Part shown: positions 17,410 through 27,657 of the stretch, piece by piece
How positions within the stretch are numbered: the stretch's first letter is position 1
Layout: the number at the start of each line of letters is the position of its first letter
NCBI RefSeq assembly: GCF_018612875.1
Contig: NZ_JAGGRI010000004.1
Span: forward strand, 124,001 to 188,000
Direction of reading: 5' to 3'
DNA from: Lysobacter sp. ISL-50
GTDB lineage: Bacteria; Pseudomonadota; Gammaproteobacteria; Xanthomonadales; Xanthomonadaceae
Length of the DNA stretch: 64,000 nucleotides
The notes under the pieces: generated by a model
Databases searched by the model: none
What the model saw: only the letters and a program-made list of their open reading frames with translations
What the model was told of the DNA's origin: nothing
Position numbers and translations under genes: made by a program

Positions 17410-17437
17410 GACGCCGCCTTCGGGCGGCGTTCTGTTT
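17410..17437 (+). terminator. Rho-independent terminator of the HU-like gene
   Basis: Stem GACGCCGCC, loop TTCG, GGCGGCGTT, then CTGTTTTT, about 50 bp after the stop. The hairpin closely resembles the one after the cytochrome gene. Confidence 0.85.
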
Positions 17438-17650
17438 TTCGGGCGCCGCGATCGAGCCGGCCGAGCGCACGCGCGACTCCTGAAAATCAGGCCGATCCGC
17501 GCCGGCTCTCGCGCCGCGCTTGTCCGGATCGGTGCACACACTTTGCATGAAGTATGAATGCGTCATCCGGCCGCGCGGCCCGGCCTGCCGGCCGGGTTTG
17601 CGACGTCGCGGTGCGTGGCATAGTGCGCGTTGTTGTCGTGGAGCATCGTC

Positions 17651-17929
17651 GTGGATCCGATCAGCCTGGAAGACTTGGCCCTGCTGGATGTCCTGCAACG
17701 CATCGACCAGGGGCAGGCTCCCGGCCGTCATGCATCGGACCTGCGCGATCGCCTGATCGACGCCGCGCTGGCCCAGCTCGATGAAGACGGCGACACGCTG
17801 TCGCTGACCGACGCCGGCGTGGAGCGCTGCAAGTCCCTGCGCCATCGCGTCGCCGCCGACGCCGAGGCCGCGCCGGTGATCAAGGAGCGCGAGGAATCGG
17901 CGGCGGCGCAGGAAGCCGAAGCCGACTGA
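17651..17929 (+). CDS. Conserved small acidic protein, function unknown
   Basis: A 92-aa protein starting at GTG 17651, with GGAG a few bases upstream; a TTG at 17630 is an unlikely alternative. It begins VDPISLEDLALLDVLQRID, then has an SLTDAGVERCKSL segment reminiscent of winged-helix or PadR-like small regulators, and ends in a Glu/Ala-rich charged tail. There is no transmembrane segment or signal peptide. I do not recognise a family with certainty. Confidence 0.65.
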   Translation: MDPISLEDLALLDVLQRIDQGQAPGRHASDLRDRLIDAALAQLDEDGDTLSLTDAGVERCKSLRHRVAADAEAAPVIKEREESAAAQEAEAD

Positions 17930-18061
17930 GCCGGCGCGCGCGCGATCGGTTTCGCGCCGGCGCACGAAGCTACACAAAGAAACATCCGGCCGGCGCCGGC
18001 GCGCTTGCCTTGCGCGCGCGCGTCCCGACATCGACAGGCATCGCCCTCGCGCCGGCCCCGC

Positions 18062-18871
18062 ATGACGCCCTTCGATCGCCACCTCTCGCTTTGGAATCTG
18101 CGCGCCGACGGCGCGCCGATCCGCACCCACAGCAGCGACCTGCTGCCGGTCCGCCATGGCGCGCAGCCGGCCATGTTGAAGATCCCGCGCGACGCCGAAG
18201 AAAAATATGGCGGCGCGATGATGCGGTGGTGGAACGGCGACGGCGCCGCGCGCGTGTACGCGCACGACGAGGAAGCCTTGCTGCTCGAACGCGCCTGCGG
18301 CCCGCGGTCGCTCGCGCACATGGCGCGCAACGGCCGCGACGACGAGGCCACGCGCATCCTGTGCGAAACCCTGGAGCGGTTGCATGCGCCGCGCGCCGCG
18401 CCGGTGCCGGCCGATCTGGTGCCGCTGCGGACCTGGTTCGCCGATCTGGAAACCTATTCGCGCAGCCATGGCGGCGTGCTGGTGCGCAGTTGGCAGATCG
18501 CGCAGGAACTGCTGGCGCAGCCGCGCGAGGTGATGCCGCTGCACGCCGACCTCCATCATGAAAACGTGCTCGACGCCGGCCCCGGGCGCGGCTGGATCGC
18601 GATCGATCCCAAGCGCGTGATCGGCGAGCGCGGGTTCGACTTCGCCATTTTATTCACCGATCCGGACGAAGAGACCGCGCTGGCGCCGGGCACGTTCGAA
18701 CGCCGGCTGGCGTTGGTGGTGGAACACGGACGGATCGAGCGGCGTCGCCTGTTGCAGTGGATCGCCGCGTTTCAGGGCTTGTCGGCGGCGTGGTTCATCA
18801 GCGACGAGGATGAGTGCGGGAAGGAGTTGGAGATTATCGGCAAGGCGTTGGCGGAGTTGGATCGGGGTTGA
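18062..18871 (+). CDS. Aminoglycoside/hydroxyurea resistance kinase-like protein (APH(6) family)
   Basis: A 269-aa kinase-like protein. The catalytic loop is LHADLHHENVL, followed by GWIAIDPKRVIGERGFDFA, the signature of streptomycin 6-kinase and hydroxyurea kinase relatives. The N-terminal lobe has LKIPRDAEEKYGG. Chromosomal copies are common in soil bacteria and may not confer clinical-level resistance; the true substrate cannot be read from sequence. It is monocistronic, with repeat-rich DNA downstream. Confidence 0.87.
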   Translation: MTPFDRHLSLWNLRADGAPIRTHSSDLLPVRHGAQPAMLKIPRDAEEKYGGAMMRWWNGDGAARVYAHDEEALLLERACGPRSLAHMARNGRDDEATRILCETLERLHAPRAAPVPADLVPLRTWFADLETYSRSHGGVLVRSWQIAQELLAQPREVMPLHADLHHENVLDAGPGRGWIAIDPKRVIGERGFDFAILFTDPDEETALAPGTFERRLALVVEHGRIERRRLLQWIAAFQGLSAAWFISDEDECGKELEIIGKALAELDRG

Positions 18872-18910
18872 GGTTGCTGCGTATCTCTGCTTCTGCCGAA
18901 CTGCTGTTCT

Positions 18911-19074
18911 GCTCCCTCTCCCGCTTGCGGGAGAGGGTTGGGGTGAGGGCAGCCAGACGCTACGCATGCTCGGCAGCCGACAGTCCACGAGACTCGCTGT
19001 ACGTCAGTTGCGCGGTGAATTTTCCGCTTCGCGCGCCCTCACCCCAGCCCTCTCCCGCACGCGGGAGAGGGAGC
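18911..19074. repeat. Large inverted repeat of two CTCTCCCGC elements
   Basis: The 40-nt segment at 18911-18950 and the 42-nt segment at 19033-19074 are inverted copies. Each holds its own hairpin, with CCCTCTCCCGC facing GCGGGAGAGGG. The pair lies between convergent genes and could serve as a bidirectional transcription stop. Confidence 0.85.
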
Positions 19075-19087
19075 TCAACGCAGCGAC

Positions 19088-20482
19088 TCATCGAACCGCA
19101 GTTTCTTCCCAACCGCCCCCCAGCGCCTTGTACAAATTCACCTCGGCGGTCAGCGCATCGCCCTGCAACTGCAGCACCGTCAGCTCGGCGTTGAACAGAT
19201 TGCGCTGCGCATCCAGTTCTTCCAGATACGAGGCATACCCCTCGTTGTAGCGGTTGCGCGCGATCCGCAACGCCTCGGCCAGGGCCTGCTGTTGCTGCTG
19301 CGCCTGATCGCGCTGCTCATGCAGATAACCGATCGCGGCGAGCGCGTCTTCGACTTCGGAAAATGCGGTCAGCACGGTCTTCTGGTAACCGAGCACGGCC
19401 TGATCGCGGCGCGCGGCGCTGGCCTGGGCCTGCGCGCGCAGGCGGCCGTGGTTGAACAACGGCGCCAGCACGCTGCCGCCGACGCTCCATACGCGGATCG
19501 GATCGCCGTGCAGTAGGCTCGATTCCAGACTGCCCAGCGAACCGGTCAAACGCAGCGACGGCAGCAACTGCGCGCGCGCGGCGGCGAGAGTGGCGTCGCT
19601 GGCGGCGATCTGCGCTTCGGCCTGGGCGATGTCGGGACGGCGGCGCAGCAGTTGCGAAGGCACGCCGGCCGCGGGCAAGGCCGGCGCGGCGATGTCCACC
19701 AGCGCCTTGCCGCGGGCGATGGCCTGCGGCGCGCGGCCCAGCAGCACCGACAGCGCGTCTTCCTGGCGCCGGATCGCCAGCTGCAGCTGCGGCACGACCT
19801 GCGCGGTGGCGCGGTATTCGGCCTGGGCCTGGGCCAGTTCCAGGCGCGAGGTGTAGCCGGTGTCGAAACGGCGCTGGGCCAGCTTGAGCGCGTTCTCGCG
19901 CGACACCAGCGTGCGTTGCGCGACCTCCAGCCGGGCGTCGCTGGTGCGCAGGCCCAGGTAGGCCGAGGCGACCGCGGCGGCGATGCTCAGGCGCACGCTG
20001 TCGGCGCCGGTTTCGCTGGCCAGCAGATTGGCGCGCGCCGCATCCGTCAGTGCGCTGAGCCGGCCCCACAGATCGACTTCGTACGCGGCCTGGAACTGCG
20101 GCTGGCTGACATTGGAAATGTTCGCGCGGCCGGTGGCGGCGCTGACGCTGCGCGAACGCGTGGCGCTGGCGCCCAGGTCCAGGGTCGGCCATTGCGCCGC
20201 GCCTTGCGCGTCCAGCAACGCGCGCGCTTCGGCCACGCGCGAGGCCGCCAGGCGCAGGTCGGTGTTGTGGATGAGCGCGGTGTGGACCAGTTCGGCCAGC
20301 ACCGGATCGTTGTAGCCGCGCCACCAGTCGCGCTGCACCGCGACGCCGGCGCCGGGCGCGTCGCGCCAGGCCGGCGGCGGCGCGGCCACGTCCGGCGGCG
20401 GCGCGATGCTGACGCAGGCGGCGAGCAGGCTCGCCGCGGCCGCCAACGCGATGAGCCGGAATCGGGCATGCGATGCCTTCAT
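19088..20482 (-). CDS. Outer-membrane efflux lipoprotein (NodT/OprM family)
   Basis: A 464-aa TolC-like factor. The signal peptide ends in the lipobox LLAAC, followed by two OEP repeats: DWWRGYNDPVLAELVHTAL, LDLGASATRSRS and YEVDLWGRLS in the first half, and RRRPDIAQAEAQIAASDATL and FNAELTVLQLQGDALTAEVNLYKALGGG in the second half. It would form the outer-membrane channel of the efflux system whose adaptor and pump genes lie immediately upstream. The start overlaps the adaptor stop by 4 bp. Confidence 0.92.
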   Translation of the reverse strand: MKASHARFRLIALAAAASLLAACVSIAPPPDVAAPPPAWRDAPGAGVAVQRDWWRGYNDPVLAELVHTALIHNTDLRLAASRVAEARALLDAQGAAQWPTLDLGASATRSRSVSAATGRANISNVSQPQFQAAYEVDLWGRLSALTDAARANLLASETGADSVRLSIAAAVASAYLGLRTSDARLEVAQRTLVSRENALKLAQRRFDTGYTSRLELAQAQAEYRATAQVVPQLQLAIRRQEDALSVLLGRAPQAIARGKALVDIAAPALPAAGVPSQLLRRRPDIAQAEAQIAASDATLAAARAQLLPSLRLTGSLGSLESSLLHGDPIRVWSVGGSVLAPLFNHGRLRAQAQASAARRDQAVLGYQKTVLTAFSEVEDALAAIGYLHEQRDQAQQQQQALAEALRIARNRYNEGYASYLEELDAQRNLFNAELTVLQLQGDALTAEVNLYKALGGGWEETAVR

Positions 20483-21666
20483 CGACGGGGATTCCTGTCG
20501 CCCGGATCGGCAGGCAGCGCGGGCGCGTCCGACGCGCCGCCCGCTACCGCCGGCACCGCCGCATCGCGCGCCGCGTTCGCCGCGGAGGCCTGTTCGTCGC
20601 GGCGCACCGCCTCTTCGTCGATCTTGCTGGCGGTATCGACCGTGGCTTCCACCGACATGCCCGGACGCAGGCGCGCCGCCGGTTCCTGATCGGGATCGAT
20701 CGAGATGCGCACCGGCAGCCGTTGCGCGACCTTGGTGAAGTTGCCGGTGGCGTTGTCGGTCTTGATCACGCTGAATTCCGAACCGGTGGCCGGCGACAGG
20801 CGTTCGACATGGCCGCGCAGGGTCGCGCCGTCGAGCGCGTCGATGCGGAACGAGGCCGACTGGCCGGGACGGATGCGCGCGGTCTGCGATTCCTTGAAGT
20901 TCGCCACCACCCACACCCGCTGCGGCACCAGTTGCATCAGCTGCGTACCCGGGGTGACGTACTGGCCCAGGCGCACGCCGATCTCGCCGAGCTGGCCGTC
21001 CTGCGGCGCGTGGATGCGGGTGTTGGCCAGATCGATCTCGGCCAGACGCAAGGCGGCTTCGGCGTTGGCGACCGCGGCGGTCAGCGCATCGCGGTTGACG
21101 ATCACCGAGCGCACGTCCTCGTCGGCCGAGCGCCGCGCCGCCTGGGCCTGGCCCAGGCCGGCTTCGGCTTGACGCAGGGTCGCCAGGGTCTGGTCGCGTT
21201 CGCGCTGCGACAGCGAGCCGTCGCCGACCAGCGCGCTGGCGCGGCGCATGTCGGCCTGGGCGCGGGCGAGGTTGGCCTGCGCGGCCTTGAGCTGCGCCTC
21301 GACGTTGGCCACCGCGGCTTCGCGCACGCGCCGGGCCTGGGTCGAGTTGGACAGGTTGGCCTGCTGCGCGGCCAGATTGGCGCGGGCCTGATCGACGCGC
21401 TGGCGATAGTTGCGATCGTCCAGTTCGACCAGCACCTGCCCGGCCTTGACCCGCATGTAGTCCTGCACGCGCACCTGGGCGACATAGCCATCGACCTTGG
21501 GCGCGACCACGGTGACGCTGCCGCGCACATAGGCGTTCTCGGTGGTCTGGCGCGCGCTGGAGAACGGCCACAGCCGCCAGGCGTAGAGAATCAGCAGCAC
21601 GCCGACGATGGCGATCACGATCGCCGGGATCGTGGCTTTGGACTGGAAGGGCGTCTTCAAGGGCAT
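20479..21666 (-). CDS. EmrA/HlyD-type membrane fusion protein
   Basis: A 395-aa periplasmic adaptor. One N-terminal transmembrane helix (about 13-33) precedes TTENAYVRGSVTVVAPKVDG, the conserved EmrA barrel entry. A long alpha-hairpin runs from about 75 to 210, and the second lipoyl half has TRIHAPQDGQLGEIGVRLGQ and FKESQTARIRPGQ. It links the MFS pump to the outer-membrane channel. It lies 16 bp after the pump gene and overlaps the channel gene. The last 40 residues are an Ala/Asp-rich tail not typical of EmrA. Confidence 0.92.
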   Translation of the reverse strand: MPLKTPFQSKATIPAIVIAIVGVLLILYAWRLWPFSSARQTTENAYVRGSVTVVAPKVDGYVAQVRVQDYMRVKAGQVLVELDDRNYRQRVDQARANLAAQQANLSNSTQARRVREAAVANVEAQLKAAQANLARAQADMRRASALVGDGSLSQRERDQTLATLRQAEAGLGQAQAARRSADEDVRSVIVNRDALTAAVANAEAALRLAEIDLANTRIHAPQDGQLGEIGVRLGQYVTPGTQLMQLVPQRVWVVANFKESQTARIRPGQSASFRIDALDGATLRGHVERLSPATGSEFSVIKTDNATGNFTKVAQRLPVRISIDPDQEPAARLRPGMSVEATVDTASKIDEEAVRRDEQASAANAARDAAVPAVAGGASDAPALPADPGDRNPRR

Positions 21667-21682
21667 TGGGGCGTCCTTCGGA

Positions 21683-23476
21683 TCAGGAAACAGGCGCGGC
21701 GGGAAGCGCCGGCGCGGACGGGGCTGGCGAGGATTGAAGCGGAGCGGCCGTCACAGGCGCGTCGCGAGGCGGATCGGGCGCCGCCGCGGCCGGCGGCCCG
21801 AACGGCCCGGGCACTTGCGCGGCGAAACTCACCACGGTGTGGCCGCGCCGCCACAGATGCCATTTCAGCAACAACACCCAGACCAGCACCACGACCGCCA
21901 GCCACGCCACCGACAGGAACACGTCGTTGTAAGCCAGCACCCACGACTCGCGCGTGACCTGCTGGCTCAGCGAGGTCAGCGCCTGATTGCCGCGCGCGGC
22001 CGGATCGCCGACCACCCGCGCGACCGCGCCGCCGAGCTGCTGGGTGCGCAGCACCACCTGCGGATCGCCGAGGGTGAGCTGCTGCATCAGATGCTGGTAA
22101 TGCGCGGTCTGGCGCTGGGCCAGATAGGTGCCGAGCACGGCCGAGCCGAGCAGGCCGCCGAGGGCATTGGTGGTGCTGAACAAGACGATGAAGGTCACCA
22201 GATTGCGCACGCCGTCGGCGACCACGCGCACCAGCGCGAGCAGGATCGAACTGGCCAGGAACATCGACGCGGCCATCGCGATCAAGGTCTGGGTGATGTA
22301 GAAGTTCGCCGGCCGGGTCAGGTTGGTGGCGTGCGAATCGATGTAGGCGCACACGCCGACGATCGCCACCGCGATCAGCCCGAGCATGTCGAAACGCTGC
22401 CTGGGCAAGAACGGCAGCGTCACCACGAAGCCGGCGACGGTGCCGATCAGCACCAGCCAGAACAGCGTATGCATCTGGTCGTTGAGCAGGCCCAGCACGT
22501 TGAGCAGCCCGACCGCGCCGACCGACTGCTCCGACAGCACCATGCGCGACAGCACGATCGCCAGCCCCAGCCGCACCATGTAGCCGCCGTGCAGCAGCCA
22601 GCGGATGTTGACCATCGGCCTGGAGCGATTCATCTCGATCATCACGAACGCGCCCGCGCACAGCACCGCCGCCACCAGGCAATGCCCCAGCCACGGCGTG
22701 TCCAGCCACCAGCGCAACCGGCCCTGGGTAAGCACCACGCACACCAGCGCGATCGCGCTGGCGTACAGCGGAAAACTGGCGATGTCCCAGCGATCGAACA
22801 TGTTCTGGCGCGGCACCGGCGTCACCCGCAGCAGATTGATCGCGGCCAGGCAGGCCAGTGCCAGCCCCAGTTCGAACATCACGATGCCGTGCCACTGCGC
22901 GTTGAGCAGCAAGGTTTCCGCGACGATGCGCGAGATCGGCGCGCCGGTCTGCAGCGCGGCGAAGCCGAACATCAGGCCGACGATCTTCTTCGGCCCGGTG
23001 AACACTTCCGCCATGTACAGGATGGTCAGCGAGCTCAGCGGCGCGGCGGCGATGCCGAGCGCGGCGCGCGCGGCGATGGCCGAGTCCAGATCGTTCGCGA
23101 GCAGGTGCACGACCGCGGCGACCACGAACAGGCCGATACCCAGATCGGCGAACAGGCGCAGGCCGTAATGCAGGCGGAACTTGGTCAGCAGCAGGCTGGC
23201 GGGAATATTGGTGGCGAAGTACGCGGTCAGCAGCCACGTCGCCTCGGCGCTGGTGGCGCCGAGCGCGCCCTGCACCTGCTGCAGGTTGGACGCGACCAGG
23301 TTCATGCCCAGGCTTTGCGTGAGGCCGAGCAGCAGCGAGATGGAGACGAAACCGGCGATGCGCCAACGCGACATCGGCGTGGGCGCGAGCGGCGGGCCGG
23401 GCGGGGCGACATCGGCCGGCGGCGGCGCGGCGGCGGGCGCTTGAACGGTCGGTTCGGTGGCGGCGGTGCTGGCCAT
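21683..23476 (-). CDS. DHA2-type MFS drug exporter (EmrB-like)
   Basis: A 597-aa inner-membrane transporter with roughly 14 hydrophobic segments between residues 38 and 540. NLQQVQGALGATSAEATWLLTAY-like sequence near TM2 and the internal loop before TM5 are typical of DHA2. It is longer than usual (about 510 aa) because of Pro/Ala-rich extensions at both ends. It is the first gene of the pump-adaptor-channel operon. No regulator gene is adjacent, so the inducer is unknown; multidrug or fatty-acid export are the family roles. Confidence 0.9.
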   Translation of the reverse strand: MASTAATEPTVQAPAAAPPPADVAPPGPPLAPTPMSRWRIAGFVSISLLLGLTQSLGMNLVASNLQQVQGALGATSAEATWLLTAYFATNIPASLLLTKFRLHYGLRLFADLGIGLFVVAAVVHLLANDLDSAIAARAALGIAAAPLSSLTILYMAEVFTGPKKIVGLMFGFAALQTGAPISRIVAETLLLNAQWHGIVMFELGLALACLAAINLLRVTPVPRQNMFDRWDIASFPLYASAIALVCVVLTQGRLRWWLDTPWLGHCLVAAVLCAGAFVMIEMNRSRPMVNIRWLLHGGYMVRLGLAIVLSRMVLSEQSVGAVGLLNVLGLLNDQMHTLFWLVLIGTVAGFVVTLPFLPRQRFDMLGLIAVAIVGVCAYIDSHATNLTRPANFYITQTLIAMAASMFLASSILLALVRVVADGVRNLVTFIVLFSTTNALGGLLGSAVLGTYLAQRQTAHYQHLMQQLTLGDPQVVLRTQQLGGAVARVVGDPAARGNQALTSLSQQVTRESWVLAYNDVFLSVAWLAVVVLVWVLLLKWHLWRRGHTVVSFAAQVPGPFGPPAAAAPDPPRDAPVTAAPLQSSPAPSAPALPAAPVS

Positions 23477-23630
23477 GATCGAGGCGCGTGGCTCCCGCTG
23501 TTCCCTTGCAGGCCCTAGTAGGCAACAGGCGGCGGCCCGGGATCAAGCGCGCGCGTGTCGGTCCGCTGTTCGTTTCGCGCTGAAATGCGCGGCCCGGTGT
23601 GCTCGCGGCGTGAGGACGGCGGCGAAACCG

Positions 23631-24965
23631 CTACGGCGCGCGGCGACGTCGCAAGGTCAGCACGCCGTACAAGGCCACCAGCACGATCAGCGACACCACG
23701 ATCGCCGCCCATTGCGCCGGCGTCATCGTCGCCAGGATCGCGATCATGATCGCCACCGCCAGCAGCGGCATCGGCCAGCTGCCGCCGGGCAGGCGGAACG
23801 GTTCGCCGGCGCCGCGCAAATCCAGCGCCTGCGCGCGCCACGCCGACACCGACACCGCCGCGAACAGTAGGCAGATAGCACCGCCGGAGATCAGCGCCAG
23901 GGTTTCGAAATTACCGATCAGGGCCAGCGCCAGGGCGATGCCGGCGTGCGCGGCCAGGGCCACCCGCGGCACGTGATAGCGCGCATCGACGCGGCCGAAG
24001 GCCTGCGGCAGATAGCCGTCGCGGCCCAGCGCGAACAACAGGCGCGAGGACGAGAACAGATTGCCCATCAGGAAACCGGTCATCGACACGCCGGCGGTGA
24101 TCAGCAGCAGACCGTGCGCGGGCGACCAGATCGCGCCGGCGGCGTCGGCGACCGGCGCGGTGCTGGCGTCCAGGCGCGGGCCGAGCAAGCCCTGGCAGGC
24201 GATCTGGATGCCGATGTACAGCAGCACCACCACCACGATCGCCGACAGCGTCGCGCGCGGCACGTGGCGCGAGGGATCGCGCACCTCGCCGGTCGGCACC
24301 AGCGCGGTCTCCATGCCGGAATAGGCGAACACCACCAGCACCATCGACGGCCCCAGCGCGCTCCACGGCGGCAGCTGCGCGAAGCCGACATGACTCCAGT
24401 CCACGAACAGCAGGCCGACGCTGGCGAGCAGGAACAGCGGCGTGAGCTTCAGCGTGGCCAGCAGCACGATCATGCGCGCGCCGAGCTTGACCCCGAAGGC
24501 GTTGAGGGCGAACAGCAGCGCATAAGTCGCGGCGATGAAGAGCGCGCGCGGCAGCGGTTCGCGCAGCACGTTGCAAGCGTTGCCGGCCTGTTCGGCCAGG
24601 GCCGCGGCCACGCCCGCGCTTGAGGAGGTATTGCAGATCCACATCAGCGCGCCGGCGAGGAATCCCGCGAATGGTCCGAACGCCGCGCCGACGAAGGTGT
24701 ACGGCCCGCCGGTCGCCGAAGCGCGGCTGCCGACGGCGGAAAAGCACAGCGCGATCGGCACGATCGCGATCGCCCCGGCCACGAACACCAGCGGCGCGCT
24801 CGCGCCCATGCGGCTCATCAGCAGGGCCGGCAGCATGAAGATGCCGGCGCCGACGATGATGTTGATGATCGACGCGGCGAGCTGGAACGGCCCCAGCGCG
24901 CGGACCAGGGCGGCTTCGCCTTGCAGGGCCGAAGGCGGAGGAGACGGAACGGGCGATGCGGTCAT
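23631..24965 (-). CDS. APC-superfamily amino acid permease
   Basis: A 444-aa membrane protein with about 12 helices. The unwound TM1 motif IINIIVGAGIFMLPA (starting near residue 33) and TM3-region features place it in the amino acid-polyamine-organocation superfamily. In TM6, VFAYSGMETALVPTGEV corresponds to the second substrate-binding discontinuity. The substrate cannot be predicted safely. The ATG at 24965 follows GGGAAG. It is separated from the efflux operon by about 150 bp on the same strand and is probably transcribed independently. Confidence 0.89.
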   Translation of the reverse strand: MTASPVPSPPPSALQGEAALVRALGPFQLAASIINIIVGAGIFMLPALLMSRMGASAPLVFVAGAIAIVPIALCFSAVGSRASATGGPYTFVGAAFGPFAGFLAGALMWICNTSSSAGVAAALAEQAGNACNVLREPLPRALFIAATYALLFALNAFGVKLGARMIVLLATLKLTPLFLLASVGLLFVDWSHVGFAQLPPWSALGPSMVLVVFAYSGMETALVPTGEVRDPSRHVPRATLSAIVVVVLLYIGIQIACQGLLGPRLDASTAPVADAAGAIWSPAHGLLLITAGVSMTGFLMGNLFSSSRLLFALGRDGYLPQAFGRVDARYHVPRVALAAHAGIALALALIGNFETLALISGGAICLLFAAVSVSAWRAQALDLRGAGEPFRLPGGSWPMPLLAVAIMIAILATMTPAQWAAIVVSLIVLVALYGVLTLRRRRAP

Positions 24966-25087
24966 GGCGACTTCCCGGCGGATCGGCCGCAGCCTCGCAT
25001 GGCGGCTGGGGAAAGGCGAGGTGAGGTGCAGCAAAGGCGACGAGGGTCGCAGTGGCCGACGTTGTTGCCGTTGCTGTTGCTGTTGCC

Positions 25088-25214
25088 GTTCCCCCCTTTG
25101 AAAAAGGGGGGCAGGGGGGATTCGCTTTTGCTTATAAACCGCCCCGCCAAACTTCGCTGCCCATCGCAGTCAAAAGCAAATCCCCCCTAACCCCCCTTTT
25201 TCAAAGGGGGGAAC
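25088..25214. repeat. Composite CCCCCTTT/AAAGGGGG element, symmetric copy
   Basis: A 127-bp element bounded by GTTCCCCCCTTTG and CAAAGGGGGGAAC. Next to each end is GGGGGGATTCGCTTTTG or its inverted counterpart CAAAAGCAAATCCCCCC. The centre (about 25132-25170) is unique sequence. No open frame or recombinase is present, so it is non-autonomous at best. Confidence 0.85.
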
Positions 25215-25245
25215 TGTTTCGCGGGGCTGGGGGTTCGTCGCGCCC

Positions 25246-26139
25246 TTACATCAGCTCGCGCATGAAATCCACGAACACCCGCAACTTCGTCGGCAACTGC
25301 TTGCGCGCCGGGTAATAGATGTAGAACCCCGGAAACGGCGGCTGATAATCGTCCAGCACCTGCACCAGCCGCCCCGCGCGCACATCCTCGCGCGCGATCG
25401 GCTCGAACAACTGCGCCATCCCCAGGCCCGCGCGCGCGGCGCTGAGGATCATCACGCCGTCGTTGAAGATCAGCCGCCCTTCCACGTCCACTTCGAAATC
25501 GCGGCCGTCGCGGCTGAATTCCCACGGATACAGACGCCGGCTGCCCGGCAGGCGCAAGCGGATGCATTCGTGGCCGACCAGTTCCTGCGGCGTGCGCGGC
25601 TTGTCGCGACGCTCGAAGTACGCCGGCGTCGCCACGATCACCTGCCGCTGCATCCCGCCGACCGGCAGCGCGATCATGTCGCGCGCCAGGCATTCGCCGA
25701 GCCGGATGCCGGCGTCGAAACCGCCGGCGACCAGATCGGCCAGCGTGTCGTCGGCGAACAACTCCACTTCCAGTTCGGGATAGCGCGCGAGGAATTCCGG
25801 CAGCCGCGGCTCGACCAGCACCTTCGCCGCGGTGCGTCCGACATTGATGCGCAGGCGGCCGGTGGGACGGTGGCGGACCGCGTCGAGGTCGTCGAACGCA
25901 GCCTCGATCTGCGCCAGCCCCGGGCCGATCTGATCCAGGAAGCGCGCCCCGTGCTCGGTCAGGCCGACCTGGCGGGTGGTGCGGTTGAGCAGGCGCACGC
26001 CGAGCTTGCTCTCCAGGCCGCGGACGGTCTGCGACAGCGCCGACGGCGAGATCTCCAGCTCGGCCGCGGCACGGGTGAAGCTGCCGAAATGGGCGACGCG
26101 GGCGAAGGCCAACACAGCAGGCAGAGGATGGACGGCCAT
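25246..26139 (-). CDS. LysR-family transcriptional regulator
   Basis: A 297-aa regulator. The winged-helix domain (1-60) has [20 protein letters not shown] and [15 protein letters not shown]. The effector domain has the CrgA-like GRLRIN start and ends in [20 protein letters not shown]. Start is the ATG at 26139. It is divergent from the aldo/keto reductase gene 175 bp away, the usual layout for a regulator of that gene. Confidence 0.91.
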   Translation of the reverse strand: MAVHPLPAVLAFARVAHFGSFTRAAAELEISPSALSQTVRGLESKLGVRLLNRTTRQVGLTEHGARFLDQIGPGLAQIEAAFDDLDAVRHRPTGRLRINVGRTAAKVLVEPRLPEFLARYPELEVELFADDTLADLVAGGFDAGIRLGECLARDMIALPVGGMQRQVIVATPAYFERRDKPRTPQELVGHECIRLRLPGSRRLYPWEFSRDGRDFEVDVEGRLIFNDGVMILSAARAGLGMAQLFEPIAREDVRAGRLVQVLDDYQPPFPGFYIYYPARKQLPTKLRVFVDFMRELM

Positions 26140-26313
26140 AACGTCTCCGAAGCCAGGACAGTCGGCCCAATTATGAAGCAAACCTTCATAAGCCATTCGG
26201 ACAACGCCGGTTTTTCGATCAATCGCGCGAGCCTAGAGTTCACACCACGCCCCGCCGGGCGCCGCGGCCCCTCCCCCACGGCCGCGCACTGCCTTCCGAT
26301 CAGGAGACCCACC

Positions 26314-27315
<1,002 letters not shown>

Positions 27316-27326
27316 TCGCCGCTCGG

Positions 27327-27365
27327 CGGGCCGGAGCGCAAGCGCTCCGGCCCGTTGTTTTTTTG
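27327..27365 (+). terminator. Rho-independent terminator of the aldo/keto reductase gene
   Basis: A GC-rich stem GGGCCGGAGCG with loop CAAG and CGCTCCGGCCC is followed by GTTGTTTTTTT, just after the stop codon. Confidence 0.9.
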
Positions 27366-27399
27366 CACCGCCAAAAATTCAGAACAAGCGCGTCAGATC

Positions 27400-27535
27400 G
27401 CCCCCTTTGAAAAAGGGGGCGGCGCCCGGCGCCATCACGAAGTCGAACCGACGCGGACAGCGCGGGGGATTTGCTTTTGCTTGCGGTGAAGCGAAAAGCG
27501 AATCCCCCCTGCCCCCCTTTTTCAAAGGGGGGAAC
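27400..27535. repeat. Composite CCCCCTTT/AAAGGGGG element, asymmetric copy
   Basis: A 136-bp copy. The left end is GCCCCCTTTGAAAAAGGGGGC followed by GCGCCCGGCG, and the inner part contains GCGCGGGGGATTTGCTTTTG. The right end is the standard CCCCCCTTTTTCAAAGGGGG with AAC. It lies between a terminator and the first M20 gene. Confidence 0.85.
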
Positions 27536-27657
27536 GGCAACAGCGGTAGCTGTGAGCGTGCAGGGGATGTGTTGCATGCGCTCATGCCTTGTGGAGATAT
27601 CGCCCCACGCCGATACGTCTTAGCATCGACTGCCTTGTTCACCGCACGGAGTCCGTG